This document shows positions 11,001 through 26,000 of a stretch of DNA of 30,313 nt, piece after piece. Within the stretch, counting starts at the first letter, position 1. Every line of letters starts with the position of its first letter. The DNA comes from Ichthyophonus hoferi. Its lineage: Eukaryota > Opisthokonta > Ichthyosporea > Ichthyophonida > Ichthyophonidae. The position numbers and the translations under genes were made by a program. The notes under the pieces are model-generated. The model worked only from the letters and a program-made list of their open reading frames with translations, ran no database searches and had not been told where the DNA came from. The stretch is from assembly GCA_002751075.1 (NCBI GenBank), contig NAOQ01000452.1, positions 31,230 to 61,542 of the forward strand, given 5' to 3'.

Positions 11001-14000
11001 TGAGTACTTCTCCCTCAGCAATATATAATTTTTAATCAAAATTATGCGCATATTTCATTAGTAAAACAAAACCACCAAATTGAAAGCTTTTTTCTTTTTT
11101 TTTCTTTTCCAACCATTCAAAGTATCAACACGCCACCATCATCCTATAGTGCTAAATATATATTTACTCAACTGGACTGATATATATACATTTATACATG
11201 CATCCATACAGATATATACATAACCTATTCAACACAATGACCTGTCATGCATTATTACTACTTCCAGGCGCACTATCCCTAATATACCGATTGCGTCATA
11301 ATGACGTATGAGGAACATTTAAGAAAACTCAAATGGTATGTCATAGTTTTCATTTTAAAATTACCAAATAGTATTACCACTAGTTTGATTTTAGAGGTAG
11401 TACTACAAAAAGTGGCACCCAAATGATTGGTTCATGTGTTGTACATATAACGAATGTGATTCATTATACTTTTAGCTAATTGGTATTTTGTGTTTAGAAA
11501 TAGGCAATCACAACCTTTCTAAAGACCAAATATAATATTGACACCCAGTTTCCATCTATATCTTTCATTGCATTTAAAATGACATTATACAATGCATAAT
11601 CTACCTGCAACAAATTTACCATTAAAGTACAAAGAAGCATATTCTTAGCCCAAATATTATCGCCACTAAACCAGTGGCACACCATACCTTTAGGAGGTTC
11701 TTATTGGCTACCACAACATCCTTTGTCTCATTCAGTAATAATTCCTGGGTTCCTCTATCTTCTACACCCAGGGCCATCACAGCCCTTTTACAGGTGCTGA
11801 CCAGGGATTGGGTAGAAGTCAGGGCTGTATTAGAGAAGGATGCTAGCTGGTCCTATGGTGGGGTAAGTCATACGTCATACTTAGTGTCATATAAGGTATA
11901 ACTATGGCTTTCATCCTAGTATAATGGGTGATAATGTGGGCCCGTTATGGTTATAGCACAGAAAAACCATTCCATATGTCCAGTACGGTGTGGTACATAC
12001 ACAGGATACTATGGGGGTCAATGACGAGGAGGGGTATGAATTAACTAGTACATTGGAGATGCTTGTGTGCTAACTGATATTCATTTGCTTTAGTAATAGA
12101 AACAGTAATAGTATTCAGCTTTGAGTGAGGAAAAGAAAGGTGTATAACATAAGTAGGGGAGAACTAGGACATACAGAGCAAGGTCAAAACAATCAACAAC
12201 TGCCCTGTACCACTACAAAGAAATATATACTTTATCAAAAAGATTACAAGAGATATATAGAGAGAAGGTCCATAACATCAATACTAATTTAAAAATATTC
12301 CCAGGTAAAGATAAAGGCAAACAACATAGCATGGATATGTCAATTTCTACTCAGTAAAGCAAGCACTCCTAATCAATTTTTAACTCCATCTTATAGAAAG
12401 GTACAAACCAATCATTAAGAATATTCAATTAAATTAATCTATTTTAACGTGACCTAAGACAATAATAAGATGAAGCAGAGACATTACAACAAAATATTAT
12501 TTGAATATATATGCAAACCTGTGTCTCAGCAGGCGAGGTCTCCAATTGGCTACTAACATCAGTTAGTTCTTTTATATGGGTATTAAGGTCATTAACATAC
12601 ACTGCAAACTTATCCGTTAAATTCTCTCTTGGCAGAGACCCTGCACGTGCAAACATAGCAGTAGTAGTTAAGTCATTAATTAGGCCATCCAATGATTCTA
12701 CAGCAATCTCACAGGCACATATACCCTTGGCCCCAGCATTGAGAGCAGAGAGGAGTTTAGAGATGTCACGTGACACAGTCTGAGAGAGACTTGACACCTG
12801 ATTGTGTCCATCAAAATCCTCAGGGTTCGATTGGAGGGTTTTACAAGCACTCAGTAGTGACGTCATGCTACCACCCAATTGGTGCATAGCATCCAATAGA
12901 AGAATGTTGTTCTCTTCTGAGTCTAAGTAAATAATTGAAAAGTCATTTTCCGTAAGTAAATGCCAATACAAACATAGCCAAACAACAAACTGACCAACTA
13001 AATAGGTAATTAAATAGTTAATTAGAAAATTAAAGAATTGGTAGGCTAACTAACTGATTCTCTAACTAAACAACTCACTAGTCCACTAATTAACAAATTA
13101 TGTAATTAAATAATTAACGAACTAACCGACCATATATATATATATATATGGACCTATTCTTTTACCTTCAAACAGTAACATAAACGTCAACATACATATA
13201 TACCCACCTAGAAGAAGCACATGCATATAACATAACAATACATACCTGACTTAGAGTTAGCATATTGGACCTCCTCGGCCAGTATTGCAAACTGACCCAC
13301 TATACCTTTCAACCTTTCTATAAACTGTGCATTGGTAGAGCCTAAAATGAACAGCAAACCGTCAGCCAATTGTCTGGCTGCTGACTGCATAGTGGTATTG
13401 TGATCACCATATGTTTGGTTTAGATCTAGATTTGCCTCAATGACATGATGGTCTATGGCATAAACAGTGCGTTGTAATTGGGCCATAAGGGCACTGGATA
13501 GGGACAAAGGACCAATTAGATGTATAGATAGAATATTGTATGTGTATTACAACAGGTTATAATGTATTAGAGCAGGATAGAGTATCTAACTATATCCTAT
13601 GCTATAATTGACTTGGATATGCTATGCTGAGATGATGCCTTTTATGTATGTATATTACAGGAGAATATATAATATTTTATATATATATTCAACCAAATGC
13701 TACACAGAAAGAGAGAAAGATAAAGAATATGATAGGAGAAAAAATATAATAAGAGAAAAACTAAAATTAAAGATTAGAGGTGTTTTGACATATAGTAAAA
13801 AACAGTAATGCAATGTCATTCATTTAAAAATTCTAACCAATAAAGAATACACATTAATTTTGTACCTAATAGCACCTGCATCCCCTGCATCCGTTTCTAA
13901 TTGGCTGGTAAGTTTATCCATAACGTCACAGAACTGTACAACTTTATCGTTGACGTTCTGATGTGCGTCCACCTTTCTGGGATTACCCCCTGCTTGCTTT

Positions 14001-17000
14001 ATCGCTATGTAGATATAAAATCAAAGAAGTGAATATATCATGTAAATAGTTTATTAATTGTATTTTTATCTTTTAAAATTAGGTTTTAAAATAAATTATG
14101 TAAATAATGGCAAATATATGTTCTATGTGATATAAAAGTAAACTTATCTAAAGTGTATATGCTTATATATACTATATATATAATATATCTACTATATGTA
14201 CTATATACACTTCCCTATTTAACTATTCACTAAAAAATCCAAAACACCATTCAAAAGTCTTACCCGTGATAAGTGATAGAGCCGATTCGACCACAGGTTT
14301 AGCAGCATCAATGATTTGCTGTTGTTTCCGCCTATCAGCTAGCTTAGATGATGCACCAATGACCGAGGAGGTAAGCTGAAAGGGGATTAGGCTGTTAGTA
14401 TATAGCCATTATTAGTGGTTCATATATGCAGCCTTATATTGACAGGCTACTGTCACAAATTCTGTAATCACAGGTCCAATATGAGGCTTAATCTATCTAA
14501 TTAAGTAAGTCACAGCTGATACTTTTATGCTATAGGTGACATAATAACCTTATTAAGGAATGAGTCTCTCCTACTATACATATACAAATATGCATGACTA
14601 TATATGAATATGTATGATTATATCTCTTTCTTTTCATTTTTTTCTTTCTATCTCTTCCTTTTCCAATTTAGAATTATTTTATTTAACATACATTTATGTA
14701 TATGAAAATATAGCTACCAGTGCAATTATATCATTAAAGTTAATGAATTAAGGCTCACCAGCATGAACTGTTCTGAAAAGACCTTAACAGTAGTGCCTAA
14801 TTTTAATGGCATATCCTTACTGGCTGCAACCATGGCATCCATCTGTCCTATAGTTTCTTGGCATGATGTCAACATTGTGTCTTGGAAGCCCTAAAGATAT
14901 GTGTGACTGTCAGTAAATATGGCCCGCCCGACCCGACCCGACTGGATTAAGGGTTAATGACTACTACCAACACCTTGAAAAAACAGCTTTGTATAACACC
15001 AATGGTGTGGCAATAATATATCTTAAATCAATCCATCCTTATCAATCTATAATTCATAGTAGGAATGAATGGTTGTAAAAGAATTTATATTATAATGCAA
15101 GAGTATTACTGGGAAATTTATTAATTGATTATTAGTGGGCTTGTCTTCTATGTGTTAAAACTTTAAAACTTTAAAATTTAAAATTCCGCGTTTATTTGTT
15201 GCTGTTTTTAGAATTTTATGCGTTCCAACCCGAAAAATCTTTAAATCGTGCCATCACAATTACGATTCATTGGTCATAATTAATGATTAGTTGCTCCTTT
15301 TCTGAATAATCCAATACATCTAATATGCTTAAGTGAAAAAATTAATGATAGAATAAAATTATAACCAACCTAACATATGCCTCCATTTACAATTAATACT
15401 AAGTCAATAGAGACAAAAAAAAACCCTGCAATAAAAGACTACATATCTATATAGCTTGCATACCTAAATTAAATATAACTATACTTATACCTATACCTAT
15501 ACCTATACCTATACCTATACCTATACCTATACCTATACCTATACCTATATATATACCTATATCTATACCTATACCTATACCTATATCTATACCTATACCT
15601 ATACCTATACCTATACCTATACCTATATATATACCTATATCTATACCTATACCTATACCTATACCTATACCTATACCTATATATATACCTATATATATAC
15701 CTATATCTNNNNNNNNNNNNNNNNNNNNNNNNNNNNNNNNNNNNNNNNNNNNNNNNNNNNNNNNNNNNNNNNNNNNNNNNNNNNNNNNNNNNNNNNNNNN
15801 NNNNNNNNNNNNNNNNNNNNNNNNNNNNNNNNNNNNNNNNNNNNNNNNNNNNNNNNNNNNNNNNNNNNNNNNNNNNNNNNNNNNNNNNNNNNNNNNNNNN
15901 NNNNNNNNNNNNNNNNNNNNNNNNNNNNNNNNNNNNNNNNNNNNNNNNNNNNNNNNNNNNNNNNNNNNNNNNNNNNNNNNNNNNNNNNNNNNNNNNNNNN
16001 NNNNNNNNNNNNNNNNNNNNNNNNNNNNNNNNNNNNNNNNNNNNNNNNNNNNNNNNNNNNNNNNNNNNNNNNNNNNNNNNNNNNNNNNNNNNNNNNNNNN
16101 NNNNNNNNNNNNNNNNNNNNNNNNNNNNNNNNNNNNNNNNNNNNNNNNNNNNNNNNNNNNNNNNNNNNNNNNNNNNNNNNNNNNNNNNNNNNNNNNNNNN
16201 NNNNNNNNNNNNNNNNNNNNNNNNNNNNNNNNNNNNNNNNNNNNNNNNNNNNNNNNNNNNNNNNNNNNNNNNNNNNNNNNNNNNNNNNNNNNNNNNNNNN
16301 NNNNNNNNNNNNNNNNNNNNNNNNNNNNNNNNNNNNNNNNNNNNNNNNNNNNNNNNNNNNNNNNNNNNNNNNNNNNNNNNNNNNNNNNNNNNNNNNNNNN
16401 NNNNNNNNNNNNNNNNNNNNNNNNNNNNNNNNNNNNNNNNNNNNNNNNNNNNNNNNNNNNNNNNNNNNNNNNNNNNNNNNNNNNNNNNNNNNNNNNNNNN
16501 NNNNNNNNNNNNNNNNNNNNNNNNNNNNNNNNNNCCTATACCTATACCTATATATATCCTATATCTATACCTATACCTATACCTATACCTATATATATCC
16601 TATATCTATACCTATACCTATACCTATACCTATATATATCCTATATCTATACCTATACCTATACCTATACCTATACCTATACCTATACCTATACCTATAC
16701 CTATACCTATATCTATATCTATATCTATAACTATATCTATACCTATACCTATACCTATGCTTGCCCATACCGGTAACTATTCCTATAACAAAAATAAACG
16801 TATGGCTCTAGGTCACTCACCTCTAAGTCATTATCAGTGCGCAGTTTCAATCCTCCAACTGATACAGCCAATGAGGACTGGTCCAGATCATTAATGGCTA
16901 ATTGCAACGTCATAATTGCATCATCACATTCTCTCTGACCCGGTGCGTTATCCTATATTATTGGAAATTAACTTAATTAGTGTGTAATAATATGATCAGT

Positions 17001-20000
17001 GTGGAATATAAAGTATCGACATAGAGTTTTCTTAATAAAAATATTTAATTATTTTATTAACATTTAAATAATTCAACTAAATCATTGATTGCATATGTAC
17101 GTCACAGTTAATTAATTTATAATTAGGAATAACCCTATTGATTCAGGAAAGATAGTATAGATAAACTGAGGGATGCAATGCGTGAAACAGGTCAGGTTCA
17201 ATATAAACAACATAATTGAAATCATTATAGTCGGAGGGAATTAAATAAGGACGAGTAATTAATAGTAATTAACATTAATGAATTGATTGATCAATTAAGT
17301 TACACTTGGTAAAAGACCTATCAATCCAGGATAGATAATGTAGCCGGATTAAGGGGGGCTGTAAGACAGATATATTATTTACAGGCTTTGGTCATCATTG
17401 TCGCAGAGTACCTATATACTATCTGTATAATAAAATATATTTTACAAATATGAAGGTCTGTCAAATATAGTGATATTGAATATGCATTAAGCGGCTTATA
17501 ATCTTACTAAATTTGTATATATGCAATAGCCTGCATCTATATTATGTATGTTAATAGTTAAAGTAATAAGAATAAGTACATTAGAAATATATATACTAAG
17601 TGTTGTAAAGAGGAAACGTACGTGATTTTTTTTTTTTTTTTTTGAAACTACCAAGTAAGATAAAATTAAAACATTCAAATAGCGGCAACAATATATTAAT
17701 TATATTAATTATAATAGTAAAAAAACAACAACCAATTAACTGTGTCTAAAAGATTAATATATATATATTAAAAGCAACAACAACACCACCATCAATTATT
17801 TTACTTTAATAAAAAAATAATACCAGTATATTCTCAGTGCATTGGTGGAAGGGAATTACTTCAAAATAAATTTAATGTGTATAGATGATTGGTACCATAG
17901 TATTATTAATGTAATAGTAATTATTTTTAGGCTTCCCATATAAGGAATATATTTTTATATATAATACATATAGATATATAATACTATGGATACAATACCT
18001 ACATATATACATATGTAATACATACAGATATCTATATTACCCTTCTACCTACCTTTATAACCTGTAGTAATAATATTATAGATAAAATACTATAGATATA
18101 TAATACTATAGATACAATACCTACACATATCTATAATATATAGAGTTATTCATATTTCTTTTCTACCTACCTTTATGACTTGTAGCAATGTTTTAATTTT
18201 ATCAGATAGATCATTAGCGCATGTGCCAAATACCGATAGATTGGTTGGATCAGTGGTATCCATAGCAACAAGCCTTGCTGACTGACTAGTCTGAACCCCA
18301 GCCACTACTATAGCTCTGGTTGCTATCATCACAGGCTGTAATGAACCAATAGACAGGGCTTGTTAAAACAATGTAATTAATCTGTAGAATACCCAATTAT
18401 ATATATTTATAATTGATATATAACTGGTATATAATTGGGATAAGGTAAGCCAATAATATCACGCCACGACTAATAAAATTAGGATAACAATGAGTATAAT
18501 TTATTATATATTAGATTATCATATACCACATTATAATATATCATGCTATATATGGTATCATAATAAAACATACATGCATTTGCAAACCATTTGATTGGCG
18601 CAAACCTAAACATACGCGCACTTGATTTATCTCTATCTATTGGTGTATATGCACCTAGATATACTTAGATATACTTAGATATACCCAGATACACCCAGAT
18701 GCACCCAGATGTATACGATATGCTTAGATACACCTAGATATAACTAAATATACCTAGAGACATCCAGATATACCTATACACCTGGATATACCCAGATATA
18801 CCTAAATATAACTAGATATACCCAAATATACCCAAATACACCTATGCGCCTATGCGCGCTTCTTCCCTTACCTCTATCTGAACCACTGCCTTATCGGATA
18901 TTATAGCTTGTTTTCCAGTAAATTGTGACTCAGCTGCTAGATTGACCAGGCGATCTAGGGATTTCACTAATGGACAGACACTATCTGCTAATCTCAACTG
19001 AGTCTTTTCATCTTGATTGGCGGTTAGGGCCTTAATCGCCTGCACGAGACTATTAGTACACGTAGCTATGTCCTTAGCTGATGTCATAAATTGCTTCTTG
19101 TCCATTGGATTAGGGGTTACACGGGCCGCACTCTGATTGATGTTGATGTTAGTGTTAATTAATTTTATGAAAGAGTCAAAATGTTGCCTAAGGAATTATA
19201 ATAGGAATGAATATATCTATATATAAGTAGTTTTATTATAAATGTATGTAGATGTCAAGTATCTGCATGCATATAAATGCATTTAGATATGAGTATACGT
19301 CTACAGAAAGAGTAATGTATTTACAATTACTATTATAGAACTACATAATATAGCATGCAAGATAGAGTATACAATGCAGCACACACTAATACCAATATTA
19401 TTATCTCCTTATTAAAACCAATGCCTCACCTTGCATGCAGAACACAGAAGTGCCGTATGTTCAGCAATCACTGTGGTAGTATCCAGGATATCTGATTGAG
19501 TATTGTCTTTTAATTTCAGCCTATCACAAGCCTCAACAATGGCATCCCTACCGCCTTTTATAGCATCTAGATCAACACAGCCAATAATGGCTGGGATAGA
19601 AGTCGGATCTGATACTCCAATTAGATAGGCCGATCGCACTGCACGATCTACGATCTCCTTGATCAACATTGATACATGTATAGTCTCTTGGCCCACTTTC
19701 AAGGCATTTGATGATTGACCATGCTTTAAAGTATCCCCAATGCACGTGCTCAGAGCATTGATGCTATCAGTGATAAGATCAAGGCAATCGAAATAGGAAT
19801 CATGGTTGATTGGGTCATTAGTGTTAATTGTAGATTGTAGTGAGGCTATCGTATGAGTGGCCACTTCACATTCTCTTACGCCGGGAGCAGAGTGGGAAAG
19901 AGTAAGGAGGAGGCAATCGATAGAGCTCTGTACCTATATATATGTATGTATGTATATATGTATTTGTGTATGTATATATATATGTATGTATGTATGTATG

Positions 20001-23000
20001 TATAATTGTATGTATGTATGAATGTATGTATATATGATAGTATGTATAATAGTGTATGTGTATATGTGTTTATATATTGCACATCTATGTTTAATATAAT
20101 ACATACAATGCGATACTTATGATATACACATATAGTGGATTGTGTACTACATATATCAATGCAGTATATATCAATATGGGGAAAAAATAATGACTGGATC
20201 AGTGATTGGTTAAAAATATTTGTAGTTTGATGTTATGGTAAATTCATAACTAATTAACTTGTATGTATAACACATCTACTATCAATCAAATACCTCCTAG
20301 TACATTCCTATTGGTCAACTATTCTTCATGATTTACGATTGGCTTAAACACTCACTCATAGCCAATAATACCTAATCTCTATCGTGGACTATACACACTC
20401 TCTCACCCTATCAAATAGGTACATGTAAATACATATACCAATGAGTAAAGTCACACGTGGACTTATTTATACGAACACACCCATATATATCTAGCCGATC
20501 AATCGTCAGAAAATGAATCTCATTATGATTTGCCATATATGATTTAGTAATATCGTTGCCCTGTTATAGGTATCTTTTTTTAAAAAAGGTTTAATCAAGC
20601 TATTTCTATATAAATATCCAATCACAAACCTGGCAGGCAGCTGATGCCAACGATAAAGTAGGTTTAGTCTCGGCCATATTAGGCAATGCATCAATTTGTC
20701 TTGTTACTGTGAGGAGTGATAAAGAACCAATAGCAATATCCTTCAACAACTGTATGGTTTCCTCCTTTTCTCTTGCGTTCGATTGGCCAACAATCACGTC
20801 CTCACCAGCACGCATTACCTCTTTAAAGCTTGTGTCATATTTGCCAATAGATTTGGCTAGCTGTATTGTATATTTAAAGTGAGAAAGAAAGTATAATGGA
20901 CATTACTTACAAGACATTTTGTAAATCAAAACTACATTTTAAAATGATGTTTACCAATTTCCCGCCCAATTTTTAATAAAAATTTGTATGAAAATCATTA
21001 TAAAAAACCAGGAAATCCATTGACAGACAAGTAAAACAGTTGTTATACAGGTATGCATATAAATTAAAATTATGTCAAATAATTGCCAGTAAGAGACAAT
21101 ACATGTAAATCCTTCCATTCGATATAAACCAGGGGAAATTTAAAATAAAACAATAGAACAGACACTCATAAATCTACCAATATTATCTTTTCAGAATAAG
21201 GTTCAACGTGTTTGTCTGAACCCGACTTGACCTGAATTACCATAATTGGGTTTGTAAATGAATGAAATTTTCACTTAAAACAGAAAAAGAATTAAGAATA
21301 GGTGTACGTACCCATTTAGTGGTCCATAACAAGAACAGATACACGGCGGACATATACAGTAATATATTGTACTTCTTTTTAGTGATGATTGGAAAATATC
21401 TTCATATATAATTTAAGATGTAGCCAAAACAACAATAACAAACGCTTCAATATTTATCTACATATTTCAAATATCAGGTTGTACGTTAATTGACAATTGG
21501 ACTTGCTGAGCCACATTATTCTAAAAGAATAACTTCCACACCTATTAGATGGTAAAAACCATGGCGTTTTAAAATCATTTAGCTTGTACGGTTTAAAAAC
21601 TCAGACTTGACATGGGAAAGTAATAGCAATACGTACCTACTCTACACAATCTCTTACCTGTGTGGGTGAACCACGTGATGAAGCGATCATGTCAGCAACT
21701 ACCAAATTGAGATTAATCGTGGCCGTGTGAAGTTGCGCACTGGCATCTCCCGGAACCTCGGTATCACCCGATCCAAGGAATTGTTCTGTGTCCAGTCGAA
21801 TAATTGCCTGAGGAAAGATTATGGATTGCAAATTCTCAGCAAGGCATTTAAACGCTCTTTGCCTCTTAAATTGAATAGTTTTAATTGAATAATTTTTTTA
21901 AAAAAAAAATTGAAAAGCAAAAGCCAAATAAAATTACGGTTTTTGGGTTAACAAGTCGTGTTGATTACAGTCATGGGAATAATTATATTTTAATTCCATC
22001 TCTATTTTTGGGTTTTTTTCTTAACTTTCGCAGTGCGACCAATTTTAAAAAGAAATTCAATGTCTAAAGATGTACTAATGTTCTTTGGCAATTAAATTCG
22101 TACGAGAATGCAGAATGGAGTTCTCAAATTATTAAATCAATTTTCCAATAATCATAGCAAAAGAATACATGTTAAATTTGTTAGGTCAAAAGATGACCAG
22201 ACCCAAATATAGTCAGTGTACGATCGATCTGTTGACAGTGCCGGAGATGGGCAGATAAAATAATATTTATTCTTGACTGTTTATTGAAGCAATCATAAAA
22301 AGTAATTCCAAAGAAAGACATTATAAATAAAGATTAAATTATATTCGAAGCTAAAAGTATCGATTAATTAGCAATTAAAAATAAATAAATAAATTTGAAT
22401 TAATGTGGCTTCGCATTCAGGGCGAACGCGAGTTGGAATCCACAGCAACAACATTAGCAAATCTAATTGGGCATTAATCAGAATATTTATTATTTTTAGT
22501 AAAAGTATTCTCATAATTGTTATTATTTATATTTATCCAAAATTCTTAAAAGGAAAAATATTGTAGACCTATGAATCGATTTTATCCTAATTTTTTACAC
22601 TATAAGCGTTTTGGCGCAAAAATGCGACACTGTAGGCCGCTGAAATCATTAACATTTGATAAATCGCCCATTACTCGATAAAATTACTAGCTATACATTT
22701 CTAGATTCAATCATCATTTAGGAAAAAACTGAGAATACAAGATATAATGCAAATATATATTAAACATTTACGTAGCATACATACATACATATATACATAT
22801 AAGAAAGGGAAAAACGGAAAAGTTAAAAAAAAAGAGAAAAATAAGCGAATCATAAAACAATAATAAAACAGCCAAGCCAATGAGAATACCTACCCTTTTA
22901 ACATTGCGGAGAACATCTTCTATATCCCTCTGACCTGGTAATGACGCCACTACATCTAGTAATGTTTTCTGTACGTCACGGGCAGCCAATTGCAATCGGC

Positions 23001-26000
23001 TATTTCTCTGAGGGTCAGTGGGTGCTTGAAGGGCGTATTGTGCTTCACCGATTAATGATCCAGATGCTACCATAGTTGCAATTGTCTTATCTAATATCTC
23101 AATTTGCATTTTATCCTGTGTATATTCATGTGTATATTAGTGTGAATAGAGTAAAATTGGGTACATGTATGCATATATGGAGTATAAATAGATGGAAGCA
23201 ACGGGTAATTGGGTATAGGGCAGGTAATAGGTAGGGGATGATAATGATAGGGACAACCAATCGATCTTCTCCAACAATTAATATAAACACATAAACACAC
23301 ATAACTTTGTTTAATCTGAAAACAAACTCTCAAATAGATGCAGAGATTTTTTTAAAAAAAACCATGGTGCAATTCATTATTCATGTTTTATATACAATAC
23401 AGTACAATATAACACACTTTAAGATCATATAATGCAATGATACAATACAATATGCTAGAAAATATATCATATAGTCTAATATATATGATACAATGTTTGT
23501 TTTTCAGCCATTCATTTTCTTTAAAAAAATATATGTATATATCTGCCAACAATCCATCAACATTATACTTCTCCGCCCTTTTGATAAATCTTCAGCAAAT
23601 ATGTGCACTTATACACTATATCTTCAGAATAATTATCTTTCTAACCACATATACCTTACATACATAGAATGAAATAGGCGGCATAATATATGGTACAATA
23701 TATTTGTATTTTGATCAATTATGTATAAACCCACTCATAAACCAACCATGACCCCCACCCAATTACCTTGCACATAAGGGCAATGCTCCGTGCTACCTCA
23801 ACCATAATTGCCAAGGCATTGGCTGTATCTCTAGCTGCCATTCCGGTATGATTCTCATTTGGTAGTGTGGCAGCTGCTAGTAATTGGGCCATAGATGACC
23901 CAACTGTTTTGGCTATTGCCACCACTTCCAAGATTGCTGCCTCGCACTTAACCATGTCCTCCCTTACTTGTGCTTCTATTGGTCCAGCCTCAGATCGAAC
24001 CTTATCAGCCATTAGATCAGTGACTAGTTTATTGATAATCTCTCGGGCAGCAGCAATCTCAAGACCACCGCATACCTCAGCTGCTTCTTCTTGTTTTTCT
24101 TGGAGTTCGGTTAGTGCAGCGGCAGCCGTGCGACTAATATTGTTCAGTTGTCTGGCAGCTGCGTGATCGCCCACTGTTGTCATAGCAACTTTGGCGGTTG
24201 CAACCAGCTTGGACCCAGGTGCAATCACCTGCTTAGCCTCCGTAACAAGGTTTAATTGGTTGGTGTGATGATTACGATCTTTAATAAAAGCCTTAGTAAC
24301 CAATGCCATGTTAGCTAAAGTATTACTCATTAGTTTAGCTTGAGCCATTAGTTGCTGCTGACTGGCTGCATTTCGATTGGTCGCACTGGCATTAGTGGAG
24401 GCAGCAATTAACTGTACGCACACCTGGTAGGCCTTTTTGATTGATAGTTCAAGAGATCGTAACCGTCTTCGCTTGAAGGCATCTTGAGATACAAGTTGAG
24501 CAATGGTTTTCAGCTCAGTAAGTTTGGTAACGTCACCCTCCAGTCCCTGTGCACACGTATAGGGTTAGCATGTGTCTCTCTCCCTCTTCTATTTAATATG
24601 CATCCATGGCATCTATCCAGGGACTGTTACTTCCCCTGTATTTCCCGTGGGTATGTATCATACAACTGGCTCATTATTAAGCAGGCCATCACTTAATGCT
24701 ATTGTTTTTTATCCAATCATCTGCCTTTATAATAATTATCTATTAGAGTGGTAATGAACGCTATTAGATGTAGTATACTTATTAATTACCTGACAAGCTG
24801 CCACCAGGGATTTGGACGCATCAATCAACTCCTGCTTGCTATCGTCATTCTGTCCCTCCGCATCACTTATCATAGCACGTGACAGTTCGTCTACCTGACC
24901 AATAATACCTAAAACCTGTATACAAAATGGCGTCATAATTATGAAAGCAACTTGTTCTTGTCAAGTTATAATTCAGGACTTGGCATGATTGGCCCGTTAA
25001 AAAATAAATTTGAAAAATAAAATAAAACATCAAATGTTACGAATATGTATAGTATTTAGTCAATTTTTAGTCTATAAGCGTTAGTTTTGGGTCAAATTTA
25101 CCCTCCCTTACTCTTTATTTTAGGTGGACTGATTGGATTGGTAACCTTGATAACTAAATACAAAAAAACATTTCTATTGGCTATAAACAGTAGATTTAAC
25201 AATATTTATGAAAGAATAGAATATTCAAAAAACATGAGTGCATGTGTATATCTATAAGTATGCGTGCATGGTAGTACAATAGTATGATAGTAGAATAGTA
25301 TGCATACCTATCCTATACGCTTCTTATTGTAACAATGAGCTAGAGAATATATGTAAGTGATTATCTTACAAAGAGATATATTGTGATATTGGTGTATCTA
25401 TATTTGTATATGCCTGTATACATACCCATAGGTCTTCATTGGCATTTAAATATATCTATTAGACTCATTTATTGGTACACACTTATGTACTTCTATATAA
25501 GTGTAATTATATTCTGTCTATATGTAGACAGTTTAATATTTATACAAGCCAATTAAAAAAACTGTTGAAAGTAAAAAATATAAAGGAAGCAATACCACCA
25601 GGTAGGGAGCTATAATATATATATATATATGCACCTATATACATACAAACATATAACATCTACATATACATGTACATACATACCTATATATATACAACTA
25701 TATATAAACCCACATATATGCCTGAATACATAAGAACATAAAAACATAAGAACATTAATGGCACACCTATACACACATAGACACACATACACACTTCCAT
25801 ACATACCATCTCCTTATCGTATATATCCAGGGTCATGACACTAGCCTCAATCTCATTGGCTAAGGACTCATAGGTAAGATCATCCTCAATCGCCTCTCCT
25901 CCATTTCTAGATCGCTGTACTAGATTTGCTAAAGCAATCTTAGTCTGCATAGATTAGATCATAGTTAGAGCTAGAGGTGTGGTGTAGTATGGTAATACTA

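Noticed and set aside
15709-16534. Possible missing talin exon in the assembly gap
   Set aside because: Exons 16 and 17 join in frame and align to human over 79 residues without a gap.
18657-18845. CRISPR-like regular repeats
   Set aside because: The units are contiguous 10-mers without unique spacers, in an animal intron; a minisatellite.
23867-24166. 99-residue plus-strand frame
   Set aside because: Antisense to talin exon 9, with Ala/Ser bias mirrored from the sense helices.
24547-24789. Micro-exon candidate between talin exons 8 and 9
   Set aside because: No segment with AG/GT flanks and an open frame resembling the missing R3 helix 3-4 residues could be found by eye.
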